DNA from: Bacteroidota bacterium
GTDB taxonomy: Bacteria > Bacteroidota > Bacteroidia > UKL13-3
Assembly (NCBI GenBank): GCA_027487625.1
Contig: JAIYDG010000021.1
Span: 1 to 35,204 of the forward strand
DNA length: 35,204 nt
Direction: 5' to 3'
The notes below the pieces were generated by a model. It searched no databases and had not been told where the DNA came from. It was given only the letters and a program-made list of their open reading frames with translations. Below are positions 14,841 through 22,441 of this stretch, piece after piece; position 1 is the first letter of the stretch, and each line of letters starts with the position of its first letter. The position numbers were made by a program, and so were the translations under genes.

Positions 14841-15251
14841 ATGAAAAAGTTAATATTGTTAGTAGCATTAGTACCAGTTCTTTTAAGTTCTTGCAAAAAA
14901 GACTTAATTGAAAAAGCTAATTTAGATTCAAATCAAAAAGTTACAACTGAGTTTAAAAAGTTGAATGTTAAACAGGATTTTGATTGGAGTTCGGTTAAAC
15001 TTGTTGATTTTAAAGTACTGGGTTTACAAACTATGGCTACAATCAATAGAACTCTTAAAGTAAGTTCATTGGATGGCAAAGCGACTTATTTTACAGCAAC
15101 TCACCAAATGGATCAAGATATGCTTACTAAAATTACATTACCAAAAAATGTAAAAGAAGTTAAAGTAACTTATGGTTCAATTGAAAAAGTTGTAAGTTCA
15201 ACTACATCAGAAATAAAATTCGACTTTATTCCAGTATCAACTGAAGAATAG
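14841..15251 (+). CDS. Small lipoprotein next to the LruC gene
   Basis: A 136-residue lipoprotein precursor. The signal MKKLILLVALVPVLLSSC has a lipobox LLSSC with Cys18, followed by two lysines. The mature region is a paralogue of the 14094 product across its whole length, with DFDWSSVKLVDFKVLGLQ and the closing KIKFDFI/LNFDYL-like strand (here SEIKFDFIPVS). It is predicted all-beta. It ends 8 bases before the LruC-domain gene, so the two are probably one operon and the products may work together at the cell surface. No enzymatic motif is visible and no function is known to me. Confidence 0.82.
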   Translation: MKKLILLVALVPVLLSSCKKDLIEKANLDSNQKVTTEFKKLNVKQDFDWSSVKLVDFKVLGLQTMATINRTLKVSSLDGKATYFTATHQMDQDMLTKITLPKNVKEVKVTYGSIEKVVSSTTSEIKFDFIPVSTEE

Positions 15252-15259
15252 TTAAAACC

Positions 15260-16732
15260 ATGAAAAAATTAATATTATCTATCGTAGTTGCAGCGAGTTC
15301 GTTTTTCTCAAATGCGCAATCACAATTAGCAACTTTAACGGCAGAAAGTGGAAACCGTTCATTAGAGCAAGCAAATTGCTGGGGTTTTGGAGCAACTACT
15401 TATTCTAACTTAGAGTTTAGAATAAATGGAAACTGGAGTTTACGTTCAAATGCATTAACAAACGCAAGTTTAACTGCTTGTTGGGTAAAATCTCCTTGGA
15501 TTAAACCTGGTTCTGGAAATATAACGATGAAAGTACGTTTAGAAAACGATAGAGGTACTTCAAGAGGAATGGTATTCCAATATGTTCCATACGATCCAAA
15601 TGCAGTTTCAAACTTCAAAGAAGGAACAGCTACTTCATTTTACACATATAATTGGGCTACACCTTTAGATATTTGGGTTAAAGATATTTCAGTACCTGTA
15701 CCTGCGGCAATTGCAAATTCAGGTCAACCATACAAAATTTTAATTAGTTATGTAGGATCAGGTGGAACAAGTAGAGCATTTTCTGATGATTTATTCATTC
15801 CTGGTACTTATTGGTCAGATCCATCTAATGCATATTGCTTACCATTACCTACCATAAAAGATACAGATTCTGATGGTGTTGCAGATAACGAAGATGCATA
15901 TCCAAATGATTCAAAAAGAGCTTATGATAATTTTTACCCAGCAGCTGGAAAAGGTACAATTATGTTTGAAGATTTATGGCCAACTACAGGTGATTATGAC
16001 TTCAACGATTTTGTTGCAAGTTTCCGTCAACAAGTAGTTCTAAATGCTAAAAATAAAGTTGTCGAATTAAAGTTAAATATGACTGTTAGAGCCATTGGTG
16101 CTAGTTTCCATAATGGATTCGGTATACAATTAGACAATATCAGCCCTAAACAAGTAATATCGGTTACAGGTGCAAACACTGGCAAAACTGATTGGTTAAA
16201 AGTAGAATCAAATGGAACAGAAAGTGGTCAAACTTATGCAAACATTATAGCATTTGATGATGCTTTCAGAGTTTTACCTTCTCCTGGTGGAAGTGGTGTA
16301 AATGTTGACCCAGCAAATCCTTATGCTAAACCTGTAGACTTAGATTTAGTTATTTCTTTTGATGCCGAAAGTGAAAAAGCTTTAGAATTAAAAGATATTC
16401 AAATCAATCCTTATTTAATTGTTAACCAAGATAGAGAAAAAGAAATTCACCTTCCAAATATGGTACCTACAGACTTAGCTAACCAAAAACTTTTTGGAAC
16501 TGGTCAGGATGATTCAAACCCTAGTAAAGAAAAATTATACAAATCAAAAAATAATTTACCTTGGGCAATTGTAGTACCATCTGAAATACCTTATCCTCAA
16601 ACAAAAGTAGATTTTCTTCAAGTTTATCAATACTTTGGAAAATGGGCTGAATCAAGTGGTTTTTCTAGTGAAGATTGGTACGAAAACAAAAAAGGATACC
16701 GCGATGAAGATAAGATGTATATCGAAAAATAA
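15260..16732 (+). CDS. LruC-domain-containing secreted protein
   Basis: A 490-residue exported protein. The signal peptide MKKLILSIVVAASSFFSNA precedes QSQLATL. Residues about 20-190 form a beta-rich domain (SYVGSGGTSRAFSDDLFIPG at the end). Residues 201-214 (DTDSDGVADNEDAY) are a thrombospondin-type-3-like calcium loop. From about 218 comes the LruC domain, recognised by FYPAAGKGTIMFEDLWP and TTGDYDFNDFVASFR, then GFGIQLDNISPKQVISVTG and late EKEIHLPNMVPTDLANQKLFG. LruC was named from a Leptospira outer-membrane protein; its biochemical role is undefined. There is no type IX secretion C-terminal signal that I can see. It is in an operon with the lipoprotein upstream and is followed by a terminator. 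Confidence 0.88.
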   Translation: MKKLILSIVVAASSFFSNAQSQLATLTAESGNRSLEQANCWGFGATTYSNLEFRINGNWSLRSNALTNASLTACWVKSPWIKPGSGNITMKVRLENDRGTSRGMVFQYVPYDPNAVSNFKEGTATSFYTYNWATPLDIWVKDISVPVPAAIANSGQPYKILISYVGSGGTSRAFSDDLFIPGTYWSDPSNAYCLPLPTIKDTDSDGVADNEDAYPNDSKRAYDNFYPAAGKGTIMFEDLWPTTGDYDFNDFVASFRQQVVLNAKNKVVELKLNMTVRAIGASFHNGFGIQLDNISPKQVISVTGANTGKTDWLKVESNGTESGQTYANIIAFDDAFRVLPSPGGSGVNVDPANPYAKPVDLDLVISFDAESEKALELKDIQINPYLIVNQDREKEIHLPNMVPTDLANQKLFGTGQDDSNPSKEKLYKSKNNLPWAIVVPSEIPYPQTKVDFLQVYQYFGKWAESSGFSSEDWYENKKGYRDEDKMYIEK

Positions 16733-16749
16733 TCTTTAAATATTTAATG

Positions 16750-16778
16750 AAAGCCCACCAAAAGTGGGCTTTTTTTAT
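16750..16778 (+). terminator. Terminator after the LruC gene
   Basis: AAAGCCCAC (16750-16758) pairs with GTGGGCTTT (16764-16772) over a 5-base loop, followed by seven more or less continuous T residues. Confidence 0.85.
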
Positions 16779-16780
16779 TT

Positions 16781-16946
16781 AGGGCTTGCTGAAAAAGACA
16801 GAAACAGGTCAGATTTTAGACGCTGCCAAAATAGATGTATAAATAATACTTCAATTTAGCAGAAAAGAAAAAAATGGCCTTGTTTCTGTCTTTAAGTAAA
16901 TTTAAAACTAATTCAATTGATTGATAGTTAATTTTCAGCAGGCCCT
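16781..16946. repeat. 166-bp MITE-like element with terminal inverted repeats
   Basis: The ends are AGGGCTTGCTGAAAA (16781-16795) and TTTTCAGCAGGCCCT (16932-16946), inverse complements with one mismatch. A second inverted pair lies inside: AAAGACAGAAACAGG (16794-16808) against CCTTGTTTCTGTCTTT (16878-16893). ATTT flanks both outer ends (16777-16780 and 16947-16950), a possible 4-bp target duplication. There is no ORF inside. It lies exactly between the LruC terminator and the mnmH stop codon. The structure is that of a non-autonomous transposable element or a large palindromic repeat; I cannot assign an IS family. Confidence 0.6.
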
Positions 16947-17955
16947 ATTTATTTAATAGAGAGTCTCTAATTTCATCAAAACTACCGTCCAATCGTAAAA
17001 TTGATTTATTGTTTTTAGATTTTAAGCCTGTATTATAAGCTCTGTCATAATAATACAAAACCTCATGAACCCATACATTAAGATCTCCATCTTCAACAGC
17101 TTGAATTGCCATTCTGGTTCTTAAATCACCCAATTTCTTTTTAATTTTTAAAGTTGCTTGAATTAAATCCGTTTTAGGAAATGAACCATAATCTTTCAAA
17201 ATAATTGAACTTCTTACCTCAATAGGCAAATCCATAAAAAATAATGGAGCTGCTCTGTAAGATTCATAAATTGCATTAGGAATTTGAATTTGTCCAATTA
17301 ACCTGCTTTCATCTTCAATCCAAATTTCTTCATATTCTTTAAATTTCAGCAATTCAAGAGCTAAATTATTCTCAAATTGTTCTTGAGTAGGTTGAGCTAA
17401 AAATCCTAAAGAACCAAAAGCAGAACCTCTATGGTTTGCCAATCTTTCTAGGTCAATTATATTTTTACCATTTTGTTTTAAAAAATGAAGTATTTCGGTT
17501 TTACCACTGCCTGTATAACCGCTTAAAACCTGGAAATTATAAGTTTTTGAAAAGGTATTTAGAACAAAATTACGATAAGTTTTATACCCACCTTTAAGCA
17601 AATAAACCTGAAAACCAGCCGAAGCCAATAAATTTGTCATAATTCGGCTTCTCAAACCTCCACGCCAGCAATGCACAAATAAAGGCTTGTCGCCAAATTT
17701 TGATTTTGCATCCCTAATAATGTCTGAAAATCTGGGACCAACTAGTTCATATCCTAATAAAACTGCCTCTAAATTTCCTTTTTGTTTATAACAGGTTCCA
17801 ACCTTGACTCTTTCATCATTTTTTAACAAAGGAAAAGAAATTGAATCCGGAATATGCCCTTGTTCATGCTCTCCTTCACTACGTGCATCGAGGATATAGC
17901 CATTTCGAGCCTCAGAAATAAACTCCAAAATTTCAATTTGTTTTACACTACTCAT
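16945..17955 (-). CDS. mnmH: tRNA 2-selenouridine synthase
   Basis: MnmH (SelU, YbbB) replaces sulfur with selenium in 2-thiouridine at the wobble base of certain tRNAs, using selenophosphate. The 336-residue protein has an N-terminal rhodanese domain with the catalytic Cys96 in FVHCWRGGLRSR, corresponding to Cys97 of E. coli. The C-terminal domain has a P-loop, SGYTGSGKT (145-153). Downstream are DLERLANHRGSAFGSLG and IEDESRLIGQIQIP, both typical. It stands alone and is convergent with the LruC unit. Its TAG stop uses two bases of the adjacent inverted-repeat element. It needs a selenophosphate synthase (SelD), which is not in this window. Confidence 0.94.
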   Translation of the reverse strand: MSSVKQIEILEFISEARNGYILDARSEGEHEQGHIPDSISFPLLKNDERVKVGTCYKQKGNLEAVLLGYELVGPRFSDIIRDAKSKFGDKPLFVHCWRGGLRSRIMTNLLASAGFQVYLLKGGYKTYRNFVLNTFSKTYNFQVLSGYTGSGKTEILHFLKQNGKNIIDLERLANHRGSAFGSLGFLAQPTQEQFENNLALELLKFKEYEEIWIEDESRLIGQIQIPNAIYESYRAAPLFFMDLPIEVRSSIILKDYGSFPKTDLIQATLKIKKKLGDLRTRMAIQAVEDGDLNVWVHEVLYYYDRAYNTGLKSKNNKSILRLDGSFDEIRDSLLNK

Positions 17956-18001
17956 CAGGATTTAAAAATTACTCGCAAAAAATAGTGAAATTTGCAGTCA
18001 C

Positions 18002-19531
18002 ATGATGGAAGAAAAAGTACTTATTATTGATTTTGGGTCTCAATACACCCAATTAATTGCTAGAAGATTACGTGAATTGAATGTTTATTCTGAAATTCAC
18101 CCTTGCACTCACCTACCTGAATTGGATGATTCTACCAAAGCTGTAATTTTAAGTGGAAGTCCTTATAGTGTTAGTGATGGAATTTTACCATCCATAGACC
18201 TAAGCGTTTACAGAGGAAAACTGCCTTTACTAGGAGTTTGTTATGGAGCACAATATATGGCTCAATCTAATGGAGGTTTTGTGGTTCCATCAAAAATCAG
18301 AGAATATGGAAGAGCATTATTAACTGAAATTCACGAATCTGTATTATTTGAAGATGTTGATAAAAATAGCCAGGTTTGGATGAGTCATGGCGATACAATT
18401 CAAGATATTCCGGCCAATTTTCAAATAATTGCCAGTACTGAAAGTGTAAAATGTGCTGCTTTTAAAATTGATGGAGAAAATACCTACGGAATTCAGTTTC
18501 ACCCTGAGGTAACTCATAGCTCAGATGGAAAAACCATTTTGCACAACTTTATTTCTAAAGTAGCAAAATTGTCCCAAAATTGGAATCCTGCGCATTTCAT
18601 CGAAACAACAACTAATGAATTACAACAAAAAATTGGTGACGATAAAGTAATTTTAGGTTTATCAGGAGGAGTTGATTCATCTGTTGCTGCAATTTTGTTA
18701 AAAAATGCAATAGGATCCAATCTAACCGGAATTTTTATTGATAATGGACTTCTTCGTAAAGATGAATTTGAACAAGTACTTCATGCATATAAAAACATGG
18801 GGTTAAATGTGATTGGAGTTGATGCAAAAGAAAGATTCATTAGTGAATTAAAAGGAGTTTCAGACCCAGAACAAAAAAGAAAAATTATCGGACGAGTTTT
18901 CATTGAAGTTTTTGATGATGAAGCAACTAAATTAACCGGAATTAAATGGTTAACTCAAGGAACAATTTATCCTGATGTAATTGAAAGTGTGAGTGTTAAA
19001 GGACCTTCTGCCACAATTAAATCACATCATAATGTGGGTGGATTGCCTGAAAAAATGAACCTTAAAATAGTAGAACCTTTAAGAATGCTATTTAAGGATG
19101 AAGTAAGAAATGTTGGAGCGGCATTGGGAATAGATCCAATAATTCTTGGTCGCCATCCCTTTCCTGGACCTGGCTTAGCCATCAGAATTTTAGGAGATAT
19201 TACTCATGAAAAAATTAGAATTCTTCAGGAAGCTGACCACATTTTTATTTCTGAGTTAAAATCTAAAAATCATTACCAAAATGTTTGGCAGGCAGGAACA
19301 ATCTTTTTACCTGTTCAATCTGTTGGTGTTATGGGTGATGAAAGAACCTATGAACATGCGGTCTGTTTAAGAGCAGTAACTTCAGTTGATGGTATGACAG
19401 CGGATTTTTGTCACCTACCCCACGATTTCTTGGGACATGTAGCTAATAGAATTATTAATGAAGTTAAAGGAATAAACCGAGTTGTATATGATATCAGTTC
19501 TAAACCACCAGCAACTATTGAATGGGAATAA
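18002..19531 (+). CDS. guaA: GMP synthase (glutamine-hydrolysing)
   Basis: This cytoplasmic enzyme converts XMP to GMP with ATP and glutamine. It has 509 residues, the normal size. The class I amidotransferase domain (1-190) has [12 protein letters not shown] with nucleophile Cys80 and the His167/Glu169 pair in QFHPEVTHS. The ATP-pyrophosphatase domain has the PP-loop [12 protein letters not shown] (219-230). The C-terminal dimerisation domain ends [13 protein letters not shown], the classical GuaA ending. Two ATGs stand at 18002 and 18005 and I cannot choose between them. No guanine riboswitch is visible in the short divergent gap with mnmH. Its last 14 bases overlap the likely start of the next gene. 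Confidence 0.97.
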   Translation: MMEEKVLIIDFGSQYTQLIARRLRELNVYSEIHPCTHLPELDDSTKAVILSGSPYSVSDGILPSIDLSVYRGKLPLLGVCYGAQYMAQSNGGFVVPSKIREYGRALLTEIHESVLFEDVDKNSQVWMSHGDTIQDIPANFQIIASTESVKCAAFKIDGENTYGIQFHPEVTHSSDGKTILHNFISKVAKLSQNWNPAHFIETTTNELQQKIGDDKVILGLSGGVDSSVAAILLKNAIGSNLTGIFIDNGLLRKDEFEQVLHAYKNMGLNVIGVDAKERFISELKGVSDPEQKRKIIGRVFIEVFDDEATKLTGIKWLTQGTIYPDVIESVSVKGPSATIKSHHNVGGLPEKMNLKIVEPLRMLFKDEVRNVGAALGIDPIILGRHPFPGPGLAIRILGDITHEKIRILQEADHIFISELKSKNHYQNVWQAGTIFLPVQSVGVMGDERTYEHAVCLRAVTSVDGMTADFCHLPHDFLGHVANRIINEVKGINRVVYDISSKPPATIEWE

Positions 19532-20681
19532 AATCCTAAATTCAATAAAAATATTTGTTTTACTTTTTTTATTAGGCTCAAATTCATTTGCAGCTGATAA
19601 AAAACAGTACACTACAGATACCATTCAGGTTGCTGTAATCATGCCATTTTGTAGCAAAGAATTATTAAGTAACCCCAATAGTGAAAAAGCTATATTGGGA
19701 AATGCATGCAGAGAATATTATCAAGGACTTGAAATTGGTCTTGATAGCATTAGAAATTTAGGGATTCCGGTAAATGTTTGTATTTATGATACCAAAAACG
19801 ATTCAAATACATTCAAACAAATATTGAAAAAAAACCAGGTTTTAAATGCTGATATCATTTTCGGACCAGTTGTATCTGAGGCCCAAAAAATGATGGCAAA
19901 TTATTCTTCACAAGCAAAAATTTATCATGTTTCACCATTACTTACAATGACGAAAAGTAAAGTTGAAGACCCTTATTTAATAAGTGTGAATCCCGATTTA
20001 GATAATTATGCTGATATATTTTTAGAGCAGTTAAGAATTAATGGAGAAGAAAAAGCCAATGTTATAATTCTATATGGTAAAGGGAAAAATGAAAAAGTAA
20101 TCAGCAATAGAATGCTGGCTTTAAAGAGCAAATTTCCTCAATACAATATCAAATCAATGGAATTGGCCAGATATAATGAATTCAAAAATCACTTCTCCTT
20201 AGGTAAAAGTCATCATGTTATTATTGATTCAGATAATGAATATTTAGTAAATGGAGCGCTGAGGATGCTGTCTGATTCAAACCAATTTACCGATATTTAT
20301 GTTTACGGAAACAAAAAGTGGCTTAATTTTAAAAACATCAATGCCCAAATTTGGAATCGATTAAATACAAAAATAATCACTCCAAACTTCATGGATTCTG
20401 AATCTTCAATAGGAAAGCAATTTATCCAACAATATTTTGAGAGATATGCCTGCGAACCAAATGAATTTGCAGTTTCCGGTTATGATCAGGTTGTTTATTT
20501 TTTAATTCATTTAGCTGAGAATAACGGAGAAATTATTCCTGACAATTTCAATAATCGTCAAAAATTAATTGGAGGAACATTTCAAATCAGAAAAAAACCA
20601 AATGGAAAAGGATATCAGAACTCAAAACTTAACATGATAGGTTTCGATTCAGAATATCGAATTATAAATGTTGGTTATTAG
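19518..20681 (+). CDS. Periplasmic-binding-protein-like (type 1) exported protein
   Basis: A predicted 387-residue secreted protein of the type 1 periplasmic-binding fold, as in branched-chain amino-acid or leucine-binding proteins. After a signal peptide ([20 protein letters not shown]) comes [15 protein letters not shown]. Then [35 protein letters not shown] and YHVSPLLTM follow, the usual order for this fold, with [19 protein letters not shown] near the end. There is no N-terminal LysM repeat, although many Bacteroidota relatives carry one. No ATG gives a proper signal peptide; TTG 19518 does, and it overlaps guaA by 14 bases, suggesting translational coupling. No ABC permease genes are adjacent, so a transport role is doubtful. 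Confidence 0.75.
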   Translation: MNGNKILNSIKIFVLLFLLGSNSFAADKKQYTTDTIQVAVIMPFCSKELLSNPNSEKAILGNACREYYQGLEIGLDSIRNLGIPVNVCIYDTKNDSNTFKQILKKNQVLNADIIFGPVVSEAQKMMANYSSQAKIYHVSPLLTMTKSKVEDPYLISVNPDLDNYADIFLEQLRINGEEKANVIILYGKGKNEKVISNRMLALKSKFPQYNIKSMELARYNEFKNHFSLGKSHHVIIDSDNEYLVNGALRMLSDSNQFTDIYVYGNKKWLNFKNINAQIWNRLNTKIITPNFMDSESSIGKQFIQQYFERYACEPNEFAVSGYDQVVYFLIHLAENNGEIIPDNFNNRQKLIGGTFQIRKKPNGKGYQNSKLNMIGFDSEYRIINVGY

Positions 20682-20822
20682 ATTAAAGAAATGAAGTAAT
20701 TCAGAATGTTATTTTTAAAGGATATAAGAGAAAATCAAATAATAAATATCTGCTTTGATATTCAATATTAAACTAAAGAAAACTTACACTAAATCAAAGA
20801 TAATCAATAGATAAATAAAGAT

Positions 20823-20871
20823 TTTTATAACAAAAAAGGCTGCAAAATTTGCAGCCTTTTTTGTTATAAAA
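20823..20871. terminator. 49-bp perfect palindrome, bidirectional terminator
   Basis: The arms 20823-20846 and 20848-20871 are perfect inverse complements around a single central A. The core is GGCTGCAAA / TTTGCAGCC, flanked by A6 and T6 runs, so it can terminate both converging genes (the periplasmic-binding-like gene and the Pit gene). The preceding 140 bases hold nothing recognisable. Confidence 0.85.
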
Positions 20872-20883
20872 CTAGGTATTGAA

Positions 20884-22287
20884 TTATAAAATTGTTCTGA
20901 ACAATAAAAACAATAAACCCGACATAATAATACTAAAAGGAAGGGTTAATAACCATGCAAGTGCAATTGTCTTTATGGTTTTAGTTTGAAGATTTTTTAT
21001 TCCTTTACTGGCAACCATACTACCGGCGATACCAGAAGACAATACATGTGTTGTACTAACTGGTAATCCAAGCCAGGTTGAGAAACCAATAGTACTTGCG
21101 GCAACAATTTCGGCACTCGCTCCTTGAGCATAAGTTAAATGCTGTTTACCAATTTTTTCTCCAATTGTAGTTACTATGCGTTTCCAGCCAACTAATGTTC
21201 CTAAACCCAAACTCAAAGAAATCATTAAGATTACCCAATTTGGAGCATATTCTGTTATTGACTTTACCTTTTCGGTTGAATTTTTAAGCTTCTCTTTGCT
21301 ATTTTCACTCAAATTAACATTCTTACTTTCAAGTAACTTTTTCACAGCTTTACCCATTAAAAGTAAATCTTTTCTAATATCGAATTTACTTTCATGTGAT
21401 AAATCAAGGAAGGAAGCTTGATTCGTTAATTTTGATTCAAAATCACCAAGGTATTTATTAGCTTTTTGAAGCTCAAAAGCCTCATCAGCAGTTAAAGCGG
21501 TACTATCAATTTTATATAAAATAGAATGCATTGAAGCTAATTCCCCTTTAATTTCTGAAGGATTTCGTTTTAAATCTAAAGTAAAATGAGCAGGAACAAT
21601 TGCAATCAAAATTAACATAACTAAGCCAACACCTTTTTGTCCATCATTTGAACCATGTGAAAAACTAACTCCAGTGCAGGTTAAAAGTAGAATTAATCTA
21701 ATCCAAAATGGAGGAGGCGCATTTGTAGCAGGTTCTCTAAAAATCACTTTTGACTTTATTGATTGCCTCATAATATACATGAGCAAAATAGCGAAACTGA
21801 ATCCTAAAAGTGGCGATAAAAACAAACTTAAACCAATATCACTTGCTTTTCCCCAATTTACATAAGAAGCATTAGCATCAGTTCCTATAAATGAATAGGC
21901 CAAACCAACACCTAAAATAGAACCAATTAAAGTATGTGAGCTGGAACTAGGAATTCCAAAATACCAAGTACCTAAATTCCAAATGATTGCAGTTAACAAG
22001 AGTGCCGCAATTAAAGCAACATTATGATAAATATTGGTATCGAGTAATACCTCATTAGGTAATAAATTGGTTATACCCATTGCAACTGCAATTCCACCGG
22101 CAAAAACCCCAATAGCATTCCAAATTCCACTCCAAACAACAGCAAACCAAGGTTTTAGTGAATTGGTGTAGATAACTGTTGCAACAGCATTTGCCGTATC
22201 ATGAAATCCATTGATAAATTCAAAAATTACCGCTGCCAACAAACACAGCAATAAAAGGATTGTAATAGGAGTATCTAAACCAAACAT
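20884..22287 (-). CDS. Inorganic phosphate transporter, Pit family
   Basis: A low-affinity phosphate/cation symporter of the inner membrane, 467 residues. The two PiT signature halves are EFINGFHDTANAVATVIYT (near 23) and SHGSNDGQKGVGLVM (near 210). GIPSSSSHTLIG and GLPVSTTHVLSS are also present. About ten hydrophobic segments are visible. Between the halves is a long charged stretch (about residues 235-345, RNPSEIKGELASMHSILYKI onwards, Lys/Glu-rich with helical character) that probably forms a cytoplasmic or periplasmic domain. There is no adjacent DUF47 gene, in contrast with the second Pit gene at 25467. It is divergent from the S46 peptidase gene. Confidence 0.92.
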   Translation of the reverse strand: MFGLDTPITILLLLCLLAAVIFEFINGFHDTANAVATVIYTNSLKPWFAVVWSGIWNAIGVFAGGIAVAMGITNLLPNEVLLDTNIYHNVALIAALLLTAIIWNLGTWYFGIPSSSSHTLIGSILGVGLAYSFIGTDANASYVNWGKASDIGLSLFLSPLLGFSFAILLMYIMRQSIKSKVIFREPATNAPPPFWIRLILLLTCTGVSFSHGSNDGQKGVGLVMLILIAIVPAHFTLDLKRNPSEIKGELASMHSILYKIDSTALTADEAFELQKANKYLGDFESKLTNQASFLDLSHESKFDIRKDLLLMGKAVKKLLESKNVNLSENSKEKLKNSTEKVKSITEYAPNWVILMISLSLGLGTLVGWKRIVTTIGEKIGKQHLTYAQGASAEIVAASTIGFSTWLGLPVSTTHVLSSGIAGSMVASKGIKNLQTKTIKTIALAWLLTLPFSIIMSGLLFLLFRTIL

Positions 22288-22413
22288 AGGTATTTACTTA
22301 CCGCAATTATACCCTTGCAGATAAGATTTTCAATATTAAGTAATTTTAAACAAATTGTTAGGCCTCATAAAATCCTTTTATCAAAAAGCATTTCAATAGA
22401 ATAAATAATGTTT

Positions 22414-22421
22414 TACTTTCG
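22414..22421 (+). promoter_or_regulatory. -7 box for the S46 peptidase gene
   Basis: TACTTTCG has one mismatch to TAnnTTTG and lies 21 bases before the ATG at 22442. Confidence 0.45.
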
Positions 22422-22441
22422 TCGCTTCAATCATTCTAAAT

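Noticed and set aside
17956-18001. Purine riboswitch upstream of guaA
   Set aside because: The gap to mnmH is only about 46 bases, too short for the aptamer, and no matching stems are seen.
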